From the NCBI GenBank assembly GCA_934307695.1, contig CAKRCS010000021.1, forward strand, positions 1 through 33,104: 33,104 bases of DNA. Reading direction: 5' to 3'. The notes beneath the pieces were generated by a model that saw only the letters and a list, made by a program, of their open reading frames with translations, was not told the origin of the DNA and made no database searches. Numbering within the stretch: position 1 is the stretch's first letter; the number at the start of each line of letters is the position of its first letter. The position numbers and the translations under genes were made by a program. Positions 6,739 to 15,120 of the stretch are shown one piece after another. The stretch is from an uncultured Agathobacter sp. (GTDB lineage: Bacteria; Bacillota; Clostridia; Lachnospirales; Lachnospiraceae).

Positions 6739-8234
6739 ATTCCAAGTCTGTCCTTTACATCACCAAACGTAATCAATTCATGCTGCCGTGTTCCCTTTGT
6801 CACCGGGTTTGCATACATCATAAACCCGCCCCGCTCTGACTCCGCGCCAAAACGTATCCAGCTGTATTCTTCCTCAGGTAACTCAAGCTCACCGGCTCCC
6901 ATATAGCACGCTCCGTCCTCCGTATGCAGGGAAAGTTCCACCCGTTTTCCGTTTATCCATGCAAAGAGGTAAGGGATACAGCGGATGCTTTTTAACATGA
7001 TCTGCCACCTCACGCTGCGCACCCGCTCATCCATGCGGTCTCCCGGAAAAAGACGTTTATCGTCCGCATAAAGCTCCAGCTTTAGCGCATCCACATATCT
7101 GGTCACACACGCATGGCATTTTTTCAAATGATCGCAGATATTTTGCGCAGACAGCCACTCCATCGGCAGCCATGTGGCGGGGTCTCCCGCGATAGACGGC
7201 TCCGTCGCGCCGTCATAATACTCATTCAGATGGTTGTGTGAATCGCTTCCGCCAATCGCGCAGATGCGGTAGCCATCCGCCCACAGAAGATCTGACATGC
7301 GGATTGCAAGCTGGTTTGCCTCCTTCGCATGTGCCTTTTCTACCGCTCCGTAGGTCGGATCGTTTACGATTTCAAGGCATGATACCTTATTCAGCGGCAG
7401 CGGCATATATTCCCATTTCCACAGATACAAAAACGGATGGTTGATACTAAAGAGAGCCTCTTTTTCTTCACACCAGTGCGCAACGTTATCCCATACTTTG
7501 AAAAATTCTTCCCTACTGTCCGCTCTCATAACATCTTCTATGAACGCCGGTCTTTCCCGAAGTCCGAACAGATTTGCATGTCCAAACGGTGTTGTGATCT
7601 CAACACCCGGAAGGGTCAGCACATCTGTTTTCGGCCAGCCGGTGTGCATCACATTGTGCTCGGTTGCTGTATAGAAATCCAGATTCATCAGATGCGCTTT
7701 TTCCATCACACGCTCCGGGGAATCTTTTCCGTCTGAAAGGCGCGTGTGCGCATGGAAATCTCCCTTGTACCAGCTTCTCCCACACTTATAGACCTTCTCA
7801 TAATCATATCCCGTATAGGCAAAATCCAGATCTGCCCAGACCTCTTCGCCCAGATGCTCCGTGAGCTTTGCAGCTCCGTCCGTGATAATGAGAACAAAGC
7901 TGACTGTCCCCTCCGGCATATATTTCCTGACATATTCCGTTGCGACATAGATTCTGACCGTCCAGATTCCGGGTTCTATAACGCCAGGGATTCCACCGAT
8001 CGTCGTCTCCTCATTGTGTGCTCCAAGCCCGATCAGGGATTCACTGTAACCGAGCTGCTTCTGAAACCGCACCCTTCTTTTGCTGTCCTCTATGACCATG
8101 TTTACCACAAGTGCCGGCCTGTTCGGTATGTTGTGACAGATACTTATCGCAGGATAACAAGACGGCACCTCGAAGGATGCCGTCTGTACTGCCTGCACGT
8201 CTTTGTTTATGGAAAACTCAAACACATGCTTCAT
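6735..8234 (-). CDS. CehA/McbA-type PHP-domain metallohydrolase
   Basis: A 499-residue protein without a signal peptide. An N-terminal beta-rich region (1-150) precedes a PHP domain with metal ligands HAH (161-163), TEHN (191-194), Glu212, His219 in FGHAN, NHP (265-267) and GSDSHNH (329-335). A beta-rich tail follows (about 390-499). PHP enzymes hydrolyse phosphoesters, and CehA relatives cleave carbamate or phosphodiester bonds using two or three metals. It starts directly after the binding-protein stop (TAAATG) and overlaps the HAD gene, so all are translationally linked. I infer that it cleaves the imported substrate before the HAD enzyme acts. Confidence 0.82.
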   Translation of the reverse strand: MKHVFEFSINKDVQAVQTASFEVPSCYPAISICHNIPNRPALVVNMVIEDSKRRVRFQKQLGYSESLIGLGAHNEETTIGGIPGVIEPGIWTVRIYVATEYVRKYMPEGTVSFVLIITDGAAKLTEHLGEEVWADLDFAYTGYDYEKVYKCGRSWYKGDFHAHTRLSDGKDSPERVMEKAHLMNLDFYTATEHNVMHTGWPKTDVLTLPGVEITTPFGHANLFGLRERPAFIEDVMRADSREEFFKVWDNVAHWCEEKEALFSINHPFLYLWKWEYMPLPLNKVSCLEIVNDPTYGAVEKAHAKEANQLAIRMSDLLWADGYRICAIGGSDSHNHLNEYYDGATEPSIAGDPATWLPMEWLSAQNICDHLKKCHACVTRYVDALKLELYADDKRLFPGDRMDERVRSVRWQIMLKSIRCIPYLFAWINGKRVELSLHTEDGACYMGAGELELPEEEYSWIRFGAESERGGFMMYANPVTKGTRQHELITFGDVKDRLGI

Positions 8235-9587
8235 TTATTTTCCTAATGCCTCATCGAGCGCTGCCTGCGCTGTCTTTTGTGCTTCATCAAGTGCTTCCTG
8301 TGCAGAGGTTCCATCGATCTCGATCTTGTCTGCGGCAATCTTTAATGCATCGTAGATTGCACCGCTTGTCGGGTCAAACGGATATACCGCACCGTGTGAA
8401 GCCTGATTGAATGGTACGAGTGCCTGCGGATTTTCCTCTGTATATGCCTGATAATCCGCATCATCCATTACATTTAAATTAACCGGAACATAGCCTGTTC
8501 CCATAGACCACTTTGCCTGATTCTGCACGTTGGTAAAATACTTCATGAAATCATAAGCGCCTGCCTGCTCTTCCTCGGATGAGCTTGCTACAATACTCAT
8601 GGTAAGGGCAACTGCCATCGGTCTTGATTCGGTGCTGTCACTCCATGCCGGCTGCTCGATCGCCCCGACAATCGAAAAATCAAGGTCTGCCTGATCTCCT
8701 GAGGATCCGGTATATCCGCCTGCTACGTTCAGAAGTACATCATCGATCGTGTTGTACCAGTATTCCCAGCCCTGACCACCGGAATGGATCGCCATGATCT
8801 GGTCGTCATGAATCCATGTACGGAAAGCTTCCCAGACTTCCACCCACTCAGGTGAGTTGATGGTTACTGTCTGTCCATCCTCGCTGAAAATGGAGCCGCC
8901 GTTGGAAACTGCTGCATCAATCAGATTGTCCGGTCCCCACATCGGCTCCCAGCCGTAGGTATAGGTGCCGCCAGCCTTGATCTTTGCCGCTGCCTGTGCC
9001 AGATCCTGCCAAGTCTTGATGCTCTGCGGATCAACGCCTGCTTCCTCAAAAGCTGCGATATTGTAGTACATAACCTGTGTCGTTCCGTATGCAGGGATAC
9101 CGAAGATTTTTCCGGTTCCGTCTTTTACCTGATCAAAAAAGGCTGCAACATAGTCATCCTCGTTGAAATCAGGATCTGCACTCATACGCTCGCTAAGGTC
9201 TGCTACCAGTCCCTTATCAGACAGGCTTCTTGAAGATCCCTTATCAAGCAGTACGACATCCGGTGCTGCTCCTCCGGCGATTCCTGCCTGAAGCTTTTCG
9301 TAAGTCTCGCTGTAATCTGCCTGCGTAACCGTTTTTACAACATAAGTGTCCTGTGATTCATTGTATGCATCGACAATTTCCTGAACGATGCCTGCCGCCG
9401 TCTTTCCGCCGGAATACCAGAACTCAACCTCCACTTTTCCGTCTGCAGTAGCTGCTGCGATATTTTTTTCTTCCTTCTGGCTTGCTCCATTATCACCCGT
9501 TGAAGCAGTTCCTGTGTTACCACATCCCACAATCGTTGTTGCAAGCATTGCACCTGCAAGGATTGTGCCAATCATTCTTTTTTTCAT
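8235..9587 (-). CDS. ABC extracellular solute-binding lipoprotein (family 1, UgpB-like)
   Basis: A 450-residue binding protein with a lipoprotein signal peptide (lipobox TIVGC, Cys22) followed by a Gly/Ser/Asn-rich linker and a family-1 sugar/glycerol-phosphate binding fold starting VEFWYSGGKTA. Features such as ITAFEE-like YYNIAAFEEAGVDP, KTWQDLAQAAAKIKA and WSMGTGYVPVNLNVMDD resemble UgpB (sn-glycerol-3-phosphate and diester binding) as well as maltodextrin binders. It lies after its two permeases, unlike the common binding-protein-first order. No ATPase is in the operon, so a shared MsmX-like ATPase is expected. The ligand is not proven; the UgpB reading is supported by the phosphatase neighbours. 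Confidence 0.85.
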   Translation of the reverse strand: MKKRMIGTILAGAMLATTIVGCGNTGTASTGDNGASQKEEKNIAAATADGKVEVEFWYSGGKTAAGIVQEIVDAYNESQDTYVVKTVTQADYSETYEKLQAGIAGGAAPDVVLLDKGSSRSLSDKGLVADLSERMSADPDFNEDDYVAAFFDQVKDGTGKIFGIPAYGTTQVMYYNIAAFEEAGVDPQSIKTWQDLAQAAAKIKAGGTYTYGWEPMWGPDNLIDAAVSNGGSIFSEDGQTVTINSPEWVEVWEAFRTWIHDDQIMAIHSGGQGWEYWYNTIDDVLLNVAGGYTGSSGDQADLDFSIVGAIEQPAWSDSTESRPMAVALTMSIVASSSEEEQAGAYDFMKYFTNVQNQAKWSMGTGYVPVNLNVMDDADYQAYTEENPQALVPFNQASHGAVYPFDPTSGAIYDALKIAADKIEIDGTSAQEALDEAQKTAQAALDEALGK

Positions 9588-9608
9588 CTCTTTTTCCTCT
9601 CTACTAAA

Positions 9609-10457
9609 TTAACCTTTCATTCCGGTGTCTCCACCGATTCCATTGATGAACCATTTTTGTGCAAAAGCAAACAGTACCAAAAGTGGCAGAACGATCACAG
9701 CACTTGCGGCCATCACAAGCGCCCATTCCGTTCCGTAGGCCCCACCTTCTATAAAGAAGCTCCTCAGTCCCTGTGACACCATGTATTTATCTGAATCATT
9801 GGTGATCAGGGAAGGCCACATATAGTTGTTATATGTTGATATGAAGCTCATCAATCCAAATGTGATAAACGAAGATTTTGTCATCGGATAAACCACATGA
9901 CAAAGAATCTTCGTGTGGGAAGCGCCATCGATCTTGGCTGCCTCCACCATTCCGTCCGGCACCTGCATAAATGCCTGCCGCAACAGGAAAATTCCGAAAA
10001 TGCTGACCGTGCTTGATATGATCAGTCCCATATAAGTATTCAAAAGATTTCCATGTGCCAATATGATATAGCTCGGAATATAGGTTGCCGCTACCGGCAG
10101 CATATAAGTCCCCATGATAATTGCAAACAGCAGCTTCTGCCCCTTAAACCTCATGAATACAAGCGCGTAGGCAAGCATTGCTCCGGTGATCAGCTGGATC
10201 GCCACAATAACAATGGACACCCAGAGGCTTGTAACGATATATTTCAAAATTGGTGATGCAAACAGGATGCTTGCGAAATTTTCCCACTGCATTTTTTCCG
10301 GGAAAAAAGCGCTTGTATCCATAATTTCTGCCTTTGTCTTTAAGGCACTTACCATCATCCAGATAAACGGGAACACCGTAAATATTCCAGCTGCAAGAAG
10401 TACGATCCACTTGATTCCTGCGTCAATTCCGTCTCTGATTGTAATTTTTTGTACCAT
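9609..10457 (-). CDS. ABC transporter permease, UgpE/MalG type
   Basis: A 282-residue membrane protein with six helices and the cytoplasmic EAA loop EAAKIDGASHTKILCHVVYP that docks to the ATPase. The short N-terminus before the first helix and the ending WFINGIGGDTGMKG are typical of the MalG/UgpE partner. It starts 10 bases after the stop of the UgpA-like gene, with AGGAG upstream, and is followed 21 bases later by the binding protein. Together these three form one importer for a sugar or sugar/glycerol phosphate. Confidence 0.9.
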   Translation of the reverse strand: MVQKITIRDGIDAGIKWIVLLAAGIFTVFPFIWMMVSALKTKAEIMDTSAFFPEKMQWENFASILFASPILKYIVTSLWVSIVIVAIQLITGAMLAYALVFMRFKGQKLLFAIIMGTYMLPVAATYIPSYIILAHGNLLNTYMGLIISSTVSIFGIFLLRQAFMQVPDGMVEAAKIDGASHTKILCHVVYPMTKSSFITFGLMSFISTYNNYMWPSLITNDSDKYMVSQGLRSFFIEGGAYGTEWALVMAASAVIVLPLLVLFAFAQKWFINGIGGDTGMKG

Positions 10458-10466
10458 GATCTGCTC

Positions 10467-11351
10467 CTAATAATTTACCCATTTTTTGGATGCACCGAAT
10501 TGTATCAGTGATAATACAACCGTGATCACTATCATGACAGTTGCAACCGCAGTTGCCTGTCCCATTTTAAATTCCTTAAAACCAAGCTGATAGTACATAT
10601 ACAAAAGTGTTCGCGTACTGCCGCTCGGTCCGCCCTGTGTCAGAATCTGTATCTGGTCGTATGCCTGAAGCGAATTGACCATTGTGATGATCATCAAGAA
10701 GAATGTTGTCGGCGAGATGCTCGGAAGCGTTATGGACACAAACTGCTTCCATTTTCCTGCACCGTCCAGTGCGCTCGCCTCATATAGCTCCTGCGGCACT
10801 TTTTCTAATGCCGATAAGTAAAAGATCATTGCGTATCCCATGCTCTTCCACACAGTCACGATGATGACCGACAGCATTGCCGTCTGTGAGCTGCTGATCC
10901 ACTTGAGTGCCGGAAGCCCTGCAAGGGAGAGCACAAGATTCGCCAGCCCGTCGTCCGGCTGAAAGATCCACGTCCACACGATCGAGATCGCAACAGTCGG
11001 TGTAACCCATGGTGAAAACAGGATAAATTTCATAACACCGCTTCCAGGAAACGGCTTTTGTAAAAATACCGCCAGCATCAGTCCGATTATGATCGTCGGA
11101 GCCAGAGTTCCAACCGTGAATACCAGGGTATTCCACAGCGCATTGTAAAACCGCGCATCTTTAAATAGGGAAATGTAGTTTTTAAAAAATATAATATGAT
11201 ATGTAGGTGTCATAAAATCCCAATCCGTAAAACTGATCCAGATGGACCGGATGATCGGATAGATCCAAAAGACCACAAGTGGGATAAGTGCAGGAAGAAC
11301 AAACACAAAAATGCTTGCTATTTGTCTTGTTTGATATGCTTTCTTTCTCAT
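10467..11351 (-). CDS. ABC transporter permease, UgpA/MalF type
   Basis: A 294-residue membrane protein with six helices, SFTDWDF after the first helix, and the EAA loop EASALDGAGKWKQFVSITLP. The end of the last helix, VLSLIQFGASKKWVNY, is typical of UgpA/MsmF permeases. First gene of the six-gene operon running leftward to the SMR gene. GGAGGAAATT precedes the ATG. Upstream is a TATGAT at about 11375 but no convincing -35, so I do not call a promoter. Partner of the 9609-10457 permease. Confidence 0.9.
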   Translation of the reverse strand: MRKKAYQTRQIASIFVFVLPALIPLVVFWIYPIIRSIWISFTDWDFMTPTYHIIFFKNYISLFKDARFYNALWNTLVFTVGTLAPTIIIGLMLAVFLQKPFPGSGVMKFILFSPWVTPTVAISIVWTWIFQPDDGLANLVLSLAGLPALKWISSSQTAMLSVIIVTVWKSMGYAMIFYLSALEKVPQELYEASALDGAGKWKQFVSITLPSISPTTFFLMIITMVNSLQAYDQIQILTQGGPSGSTRTLLYMYYQLGFKEFKMGQATAVATVMIVITVVLSLIQFGASKKWVNY

Positions 11352-11423
11352 AATTTCCTCCGTAACTGTCTTGGCATATCATAGCGGCCTTATGTAAAGA
11401 CCACCACCACAGTCCGGTAAGAT

Positions 11424-11586
11424 TTAAGTAAAAAGGAATAGAGGTGAGGATGTATTTGGAATATTGCTTTTCATCCCAAGCCTGATCAGCTGCATCTTAG
11501 TAAAGGACTGCTGCCAAGTGTGCGTTCCTGCCGAAGCTGGATTCCTTTGAAAGGGTGCTGCGGATGGGGCATCAGAGGAAGGTTGT
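11424..11586. other. Unexplained interval between the ABC operon and AraC-APH gene
   Basis: About 160 bases with higher GC than usual for an intergenic region here, partly open on the minus strand. I see no terminator with a T-run, no promoter pair and no riboswitch core. The open minus-strand stretch has no ribosome binding site and begins inside the end of the AraC-APH gene, so I do not call a gene. Confidence 0.3.
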
Positions 11587-12909
11587 TTAATCTTCCCCAA
11601 ATTGGAGCAGATCAAAATGCTGTATCACCCACACGGTCATCTTTTTGTTGATTTCGTATAGCTCCCGATACTGCTCCCTTTGTGAGAACCAGATCGTGCA
11701 CGCGAGCTGATTTTCCAAAACCACATACGGAACAGCCTTCCACTCTGCCTCTGTCAACGTCACAACGCTGTCATAGCCATACAGAATATTTTTATAGATC
11801 CGGCACCACTGCTGCAATTTGTGATCATTGTCCGCCTCAAAGCTTTCTGATAAAATCGCAGTTGCTGCGTAACATGGATCATAAATGCGGATATTCCGCT
11901 CTGCCAGATCAAAATCCAAAATACCCCACTGTTCATCCGTCATGAGAATGTTGGACGGATTCGGATCGCGGTGGATAAGCTGGCGCGGCAGCTCATTATT
12001 ATCGCATAACAGCTTCAATTCATTTAGCTTGCTTTGAAGAAATAGCGCATACTCCGGAAAAAGTTCTTTTCCCTTTGGTAAAATCCATTCTGAAATGTCC
12101 TTTGACAGATCGATTTCCTTTGCCTGCATCTGCACACTCTTCAATGCGAGTGACAGCTGACCTACGATTTCACCTATAAAACGCGCCTGACTCTCTTCAT
12201 TCCCTGCACTATCCTCTGTATAAAAGGACTGTGCTGTCACGGTTTTCCCCTTGATACGCCTTGTCAAATAAAAATAAATGCCCTCATCAGATACATACTC
12301 TTCCCCTGAATTTGTTTTTACCGGAACCGCTGTCAGCAGACCGATATCCTCCAGTGATTTTGCCAGTGTGATATGATTTTGCATTTCGTTGTAATCCGGC
12401 GTGAATTTTAAAACAAATTCATCCCCGACAAAAAACGCATCTTCGCACCGCTCACCGTTTCCTTCCCGAAAAATATCCGAAACCGGCTCCTTCTCCAATC
12501 CCCAGTGCTTTACGATCTCGCTTACTTTTTTATGTGTTATCATACAATGCTTCCTTTCCGCCAACTTAATAAGGTGCGGCTTCTTCGCCCGCCCTGACGC
12601 GATATATTCCGCGGGGGTGCAGGAAAACTCCCGGACAAATGCCTTATAAAAGCCGGAATATGTGAGAAAGCCATACCGAAGCGCAGCGTCAATTTTCTTT
12701 TCGCCCTGATCAATTTCATAAATCCCATGCAAAAGGCGGCGCCTCATAATATACTGCATGACCGGCATTCCGACTTCTTTCTGGAATATATGATAATAAT
12801 GGAACAGCGAATAGCCTGCCTTTTTTGCCAGCTCATTTGCGCTGATTTCTGATGCCAGCTCTGCCTCGATCTGATCCAGACTTTGCTGAATGCATTCCCT
12901 GTTTTCCAC
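11587..12909 (-). CDS. AraC-type HTH fused to an aminoglycoside/choline-kinase-like domain
   Basis: A 440-residue two-domain protein. Residues 1-110 are a complete AraC/XylS double helix-turn-helix (ANELAKKAGYSLFHYYHIFQ; ALRYGFLTYSGFYKAFVREF; CTPAEY). Residues about 130-430 are an APH-family kinase with the Brenner motif HRDPNPSN (313-320), the metal-binding DFD (332-334) and an ATP-site VLKF Lys near 168. The usual APH substrates are aminoglycosides, choline, homoserine or related hydroxyl compounds. The GTG start at 12909 has GGAGGG upstream. A regulator that is also a kinase could respond to its own substrate; possible targets are unknown. Stand-alone gene with its own intervals on both sides. 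Confidence 0.82.
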   Translation of the reverse strand: MENRECIQQSLDQIEAELASEISANELAKKAGYSLFHYYHIFQKEVGMPVMQYIMRRRLLHGIYEIDQGEKKIDAALRYGFLTYSGFYKAFVREFSCTPAEYIASGRAKKPHLIKLAERKHCMITHKKVSEIVKHWGLEKEPVSDIFREGNGERCEDAFFVGDEFVLKFTPDYNEMQNHITLAKSLEDIGLLTAVPVKTNSGEEYVSDEGIYFYLTRRIKGKTVTAQSFYTEDSAGNEESQARFIGEIVGQLSLALKSVQMQAKEIDLSKDISEWILPKGKELFPEYALFLQSKLNELKLLCDNNELPRQLIHRDPNPSNILMTDEQWGILDFDLAERNIRIYDPCYAATAILSESFEADNDHKLQQWCRIYKNILYGYDSVVTLTEAEWKAVPYVVLENQLACTIWFSQREQYRELYEINKKMTVWVIQHFDLLQFGED

Positions 12910-13007
12910 GATGCCCTCCTGTTTCTCTTTTTACAGCTGCACTTGCATTGTAGCATACGATTTTTGAAAAATATTTCCTGTGTTGCGGATAATCGGGCGG
13001 GGATTGT

Positions 13008-13044
13008 ACAAAAACCGGACATTGAAATCTTTCAATGCCCGGTT
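13008..13044 (-). terminator. Rho-independent terminator of the toxin-antitoxin locus
   Basis: A long hairpin pairs AACCGG with CCGGTT and CATTGAAA with TTTCAATG, with one unpaired base per arm. On the minus strand it is followed by TTTTTG. It lies just after the remains of the toxin gene. Confidence 0.75.
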
Positions 13045-13065
13045 ATAAATAGCGTTTATTTAATT

Positions 13066-13325
13066 TTATAAGTCCGACAATCGGATTCTGTCATACGCTC
13101 CATTTTTTGTGTCTTCTGGATGCGGTTCCAATCCAATGATGGTTATGTCCCTATACCCCGGTCCATATACCCAGTACATTCTCTTTGCCCCACTCTTCTT
13201 ATTTTCGAGGTATGACTGCCAAACTTTACATCCCCTGAACTAATTGAGCCATTTCGATAGCTTGTTTGCAGTCTATCCCATAGCTCTTTCATTTCAGGAA
13301 TCCCCATCCGTATATTATATGTCAT
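13066..13325 (-). pseudogene. RelE/ParE-like toxin remnant (internal deletion and frameshift)
   Basis: The N-terminal frame (from ATG at 13325) reads MTYNIRMGIPEMKELWDRL and LQTSYRNGSISSGD. It then runs out of frame; the +1 frame continues as KVWQSYLENKKSGAKRMYWV and on to YGPGYRDITIIGLEPHPED and YDRIRLSDL, ending at the TAA at 13066-13068. Both halves match one toxin family of about 120 residues whose middle (roughly 40 residues) is deleted here. It starts 11 bases after the antitoxin stop, the normal antitoxin-toxin order. The product is surely inactive as a full toxin. The assignment to the RelE/ParE-type fold is from the WVYGP/ITIIGLEPHP pattern and is tentative. Confidence 0.75.
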
Positions 13326-13336
13326 AAAATATCTTT

Positions 13337-13576
13337 CTAAAAGTCAGACAAGTCAACTGTTTCCGACACTTTTCCAATTTTGAAATTGCTAACAGCTTTA
13401 TCCATATCCTCTAAGGTTCTGGCAGAAATACTATCCGGAATTGTCAGTTCTCTCGGTTCAAGTATAATACAACCGTTATCATATTCTTTTACATTATAAT
13501 ACTGGTACGATGCACCTCGAAGGGTAACTCTTTTTTTATTATCAATATGAACTGTATAGTCTTTTACTGCTGTCAT
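13337..13576 (-). CDS. Type II antitoxin (orphaned by toxin decay)
   Basis: A 79-residue protein with a beta-rich N-terminus (DYTVHIDNKKRVTLRGASYQ) suited to DNA binding and an acidic C-terminus ending VSETVDLSDF, the usual toxin-binding tail. Start at 13576 because GGAGGTGA lies 6 bases upstream; a longer frame begins at an ATG that overlaps this site. The gene has a consensus promoter and a perfect 14-bp palindrome between promoter and start, fitting autoregulation. The following toxin is broken, so the antitoxin may persist as an autoregulator or as protection against related toxins. Confidence 0.75.
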   Translation of the reverse strand: MTAVKDYTVHIDNKKRVTLRGASYQYYNVKEYDNGCIILEPRELTIPDSISARTLEDMDKAVSNFKIGKVSETVDLSDF

Positions 13577-13599
13577 CCATGTCACCTCCATAGTCGAAA

Positions 13600-13650
13600 G
13601 TGGGATATCCCACCTAAAACTATATTACTCACCCATTTAGAATCTGTCAA
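13600..13650 (-). promoter_or_regulatory. Antitoxin promoter with palindromic operator
   Basis: Minus strand TTGACA at 13645-13650, exactly 17 bases, TAATAT at 13622-13627. Immediately downstream, over the expected start of transcription, lies the perfect palindrome GTGGGATATCCCAC (13600-13613). This is the layout of an autorepressed toxin-antitoxin promoter. Confidence 0.8.
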
Positions 13651-13899
13651 TATCAATTAAGTATTCCCTTCCCCCAAAGTTATTTACAAAACAGAACAGA
13701 AAAATAATATTCGTAATCATTTCCCGCCGATGCATTGCCCTCCTTATAAGCACTGATATTTAACGCATCAACGCCATTCCTGTCGATATGCCGTTTCCTG
13801 ATTCTGCTTTAACCTATCGAATTCGATAGGTTTAAAATCCGGATTGTGAATTACACCCCTTCAAAGTAGAATCCGGCAATTTTCGCAACTCCACGCAAT
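13651..13899. other. Intergenic interval with inverted repeats, no recognised gene
   Basis: Between the antitoxin promoter and the HD-GYP stop. It holds a 22-base perfect palindrome (13811-13832) and, closer to the HD-GYP gene, a CCGGATT/AATCCGG inverted repeat with a 24-base spacer (13839-13878). Two short open stretches on the minus strand (about 30 and 32 codons, ending near 13680 and 13770) have no ribosome binding site and no recognised homology. Confidence 0.35.
13811..13832. promoter_or_regulatory. 22-base perfect palindrome centred on GAATTC
   Basis: AACCTATCGAATT is mirrored exactly to the right across the centre. There is no T-run on either side to make it a terminator, so a protein-binding site is more likely, but no adjacent promoter is evident. 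Confidence 0.45.
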
Positions 13900-15099
13900 T
13901 TACTGCAATGCCCTGTCGATCACTTCCACAATATCTGCGTCCAGCCAGCCCTTGCCCGCCATATCCTTTAAAATGTCACACGCTTTTTCGTGGGACATTC
14001 CGCTCTTGTATGGGCGGCTTTCGGTCAGCGCCTGATAGATATCAACGCACGCCATCATGCGCTCCTGCGTGTTCAGCTCGTCCGCTGTTTTCCCGAATGG
14101 GTAGCCGCTGCCGTCCAGATGCTCATGATGGAACGCCGCCCAGTCGCGGATCTCGTCGAAGTCCTCTATCCCGGACAAAATGTTATATGTGTATGCGGCG
14201 TGATGCTTCATCACCGCAAATTCATCCTCCGTCAGGCGTCCCGGCTTCTCCAGGATTTCATTGCCGACCGCCACTTTTCCGATGTCATGCAGTGCTCCGG
14301 CAAGATACATTTTCTGCGAGGTTTCCTCGTCAAAGCCCATGTACCGGCTCAGCTTCTCCGCAAGTGTCGCCACGCCGATTGAATGTGTGCTCGTAAATGG
14401 CGACTTGTAATCTACGATCTGTGCAAAGAAATCTGCCAGTGCCTTTATCTGCGAAAAGTCAAGCTCCTGATTCGTACGCGGGATCTTTTCCCATAGCTTT
14501 GCCTCGAACGCCTCGCCCTCCAAAGCCATAAAGCTTTCCTTTGAAAACGCGCCTGCAAACGCCTCCGCACATTTCTCATCGACGATACTGCCTCTTACCC
14601 TTTGCAAAAATCCGTTCGCGTTTTCCCACGCTTCGGAGGAAAATGCCTTCGCATTGCTCATCAGATCGAGCAGATCACACAGGTGTATGATGCGCGAAAA
14701 AAGCGGGATTTCCTCCCATGTTTTTCCGAATGGACCGCTTCCGTTAGCGTTTTCGTGGTGATAGAGAATGACGTTTTTCACATCGGTGTGAAACGGAAGC
14801 CTCTGTATGTTCTTTTCGCCCAAGCTACAGTGAACGCCCAGTCTGGAGGGATTTTTTGCATCTGTAATGTCGTTGTGAAGCTCCTCCTGTATGTACTGCG
14901 TCAGGGCGTTGTCGTGCAGCAGTGCACAGACTGCAAGATCCTGCAGTTTTTCCCCGCTGATCCCCATCTGCTCTGCCATGCAGACGCTCATATAGGCAAC
15001 GCGCTTCGCGTGCTTGCTGCTCACATGCGCAAGCTCCGCCTCCACGCAGTCCAACGCATACGAGCAGGCGGCCAGTAATCCTAAAACATCCAATGTCAT
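13900..15099 (-). CDS. Tandem HD-GYP protein, predicted c-di-GMP phosphodiesterase
   Basis: A 399-residue soluble protein with two HD-GYP-like halves. The C-terminal half is canonical: HDIGK at 271-275, KHH near 298-300, HHEHLDGSGYP at 324-334, with the trailing Asp-rich ACVDIYQALTESRPY. The N-terminal half keeps HD (LLHDN, 61-65) and a GYP-like HHENANGSGPFG (114-125) but lacks the full HDxGK and GYP signatures, so it is probably regulatory or a weakened copy. HD-GYP enzymes degrade c-di-GMP to pGpG/GMP using two or three metals. GGGGAG precedes the ATG at 15099. The small gene 15121-15477 ends 21 bases upstream, suggesting co-transcription. Confidence 0.85.
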   Translation of the reverse strand: MTLDVLGLLAACSYALDCVEAELAHVSSKHAKRVAYMSVCMAEQMGISGEKLQDLAVCALLHDNALTQYIQEELHNDITDAKNPSRLGVHCSLGEKNIQRLPFHTDVKNVILYHHENANGSGPFGKTWEEIPLFSRIIHLCDLLDLMSNAKAFSSEAWENANGFLQRVRGSIVDEKCAEAFAGAFSKESFMALEGEAFEAKLWEKIPRTNQELDFSQIKALADFFAQIVDYKSPFTSTHSIGVATLAEKLSRYMGFDEETSQKMYLAGALHDIGKVAVGNEILEKPGRLTEDEFAVMKHHAAYTYNILSGIEDFDEIRDWAAFHHEHLDGSGYPFGKTADELNTQERMMACVDIYQALTESRPYKSGMSHEKACDILKDMAGKGWLDADIVEVIDRALQ

Positions 15100-15120
15100 A
15101 ATGTTCTCCCCGGTTCGCGG

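Noticed and set aside
11424..11615. Small minus-strand frame after the AraC-APH gene
   Set aside because: It starts within the end of that gene, has no ribosome binding site and low-complexity content.
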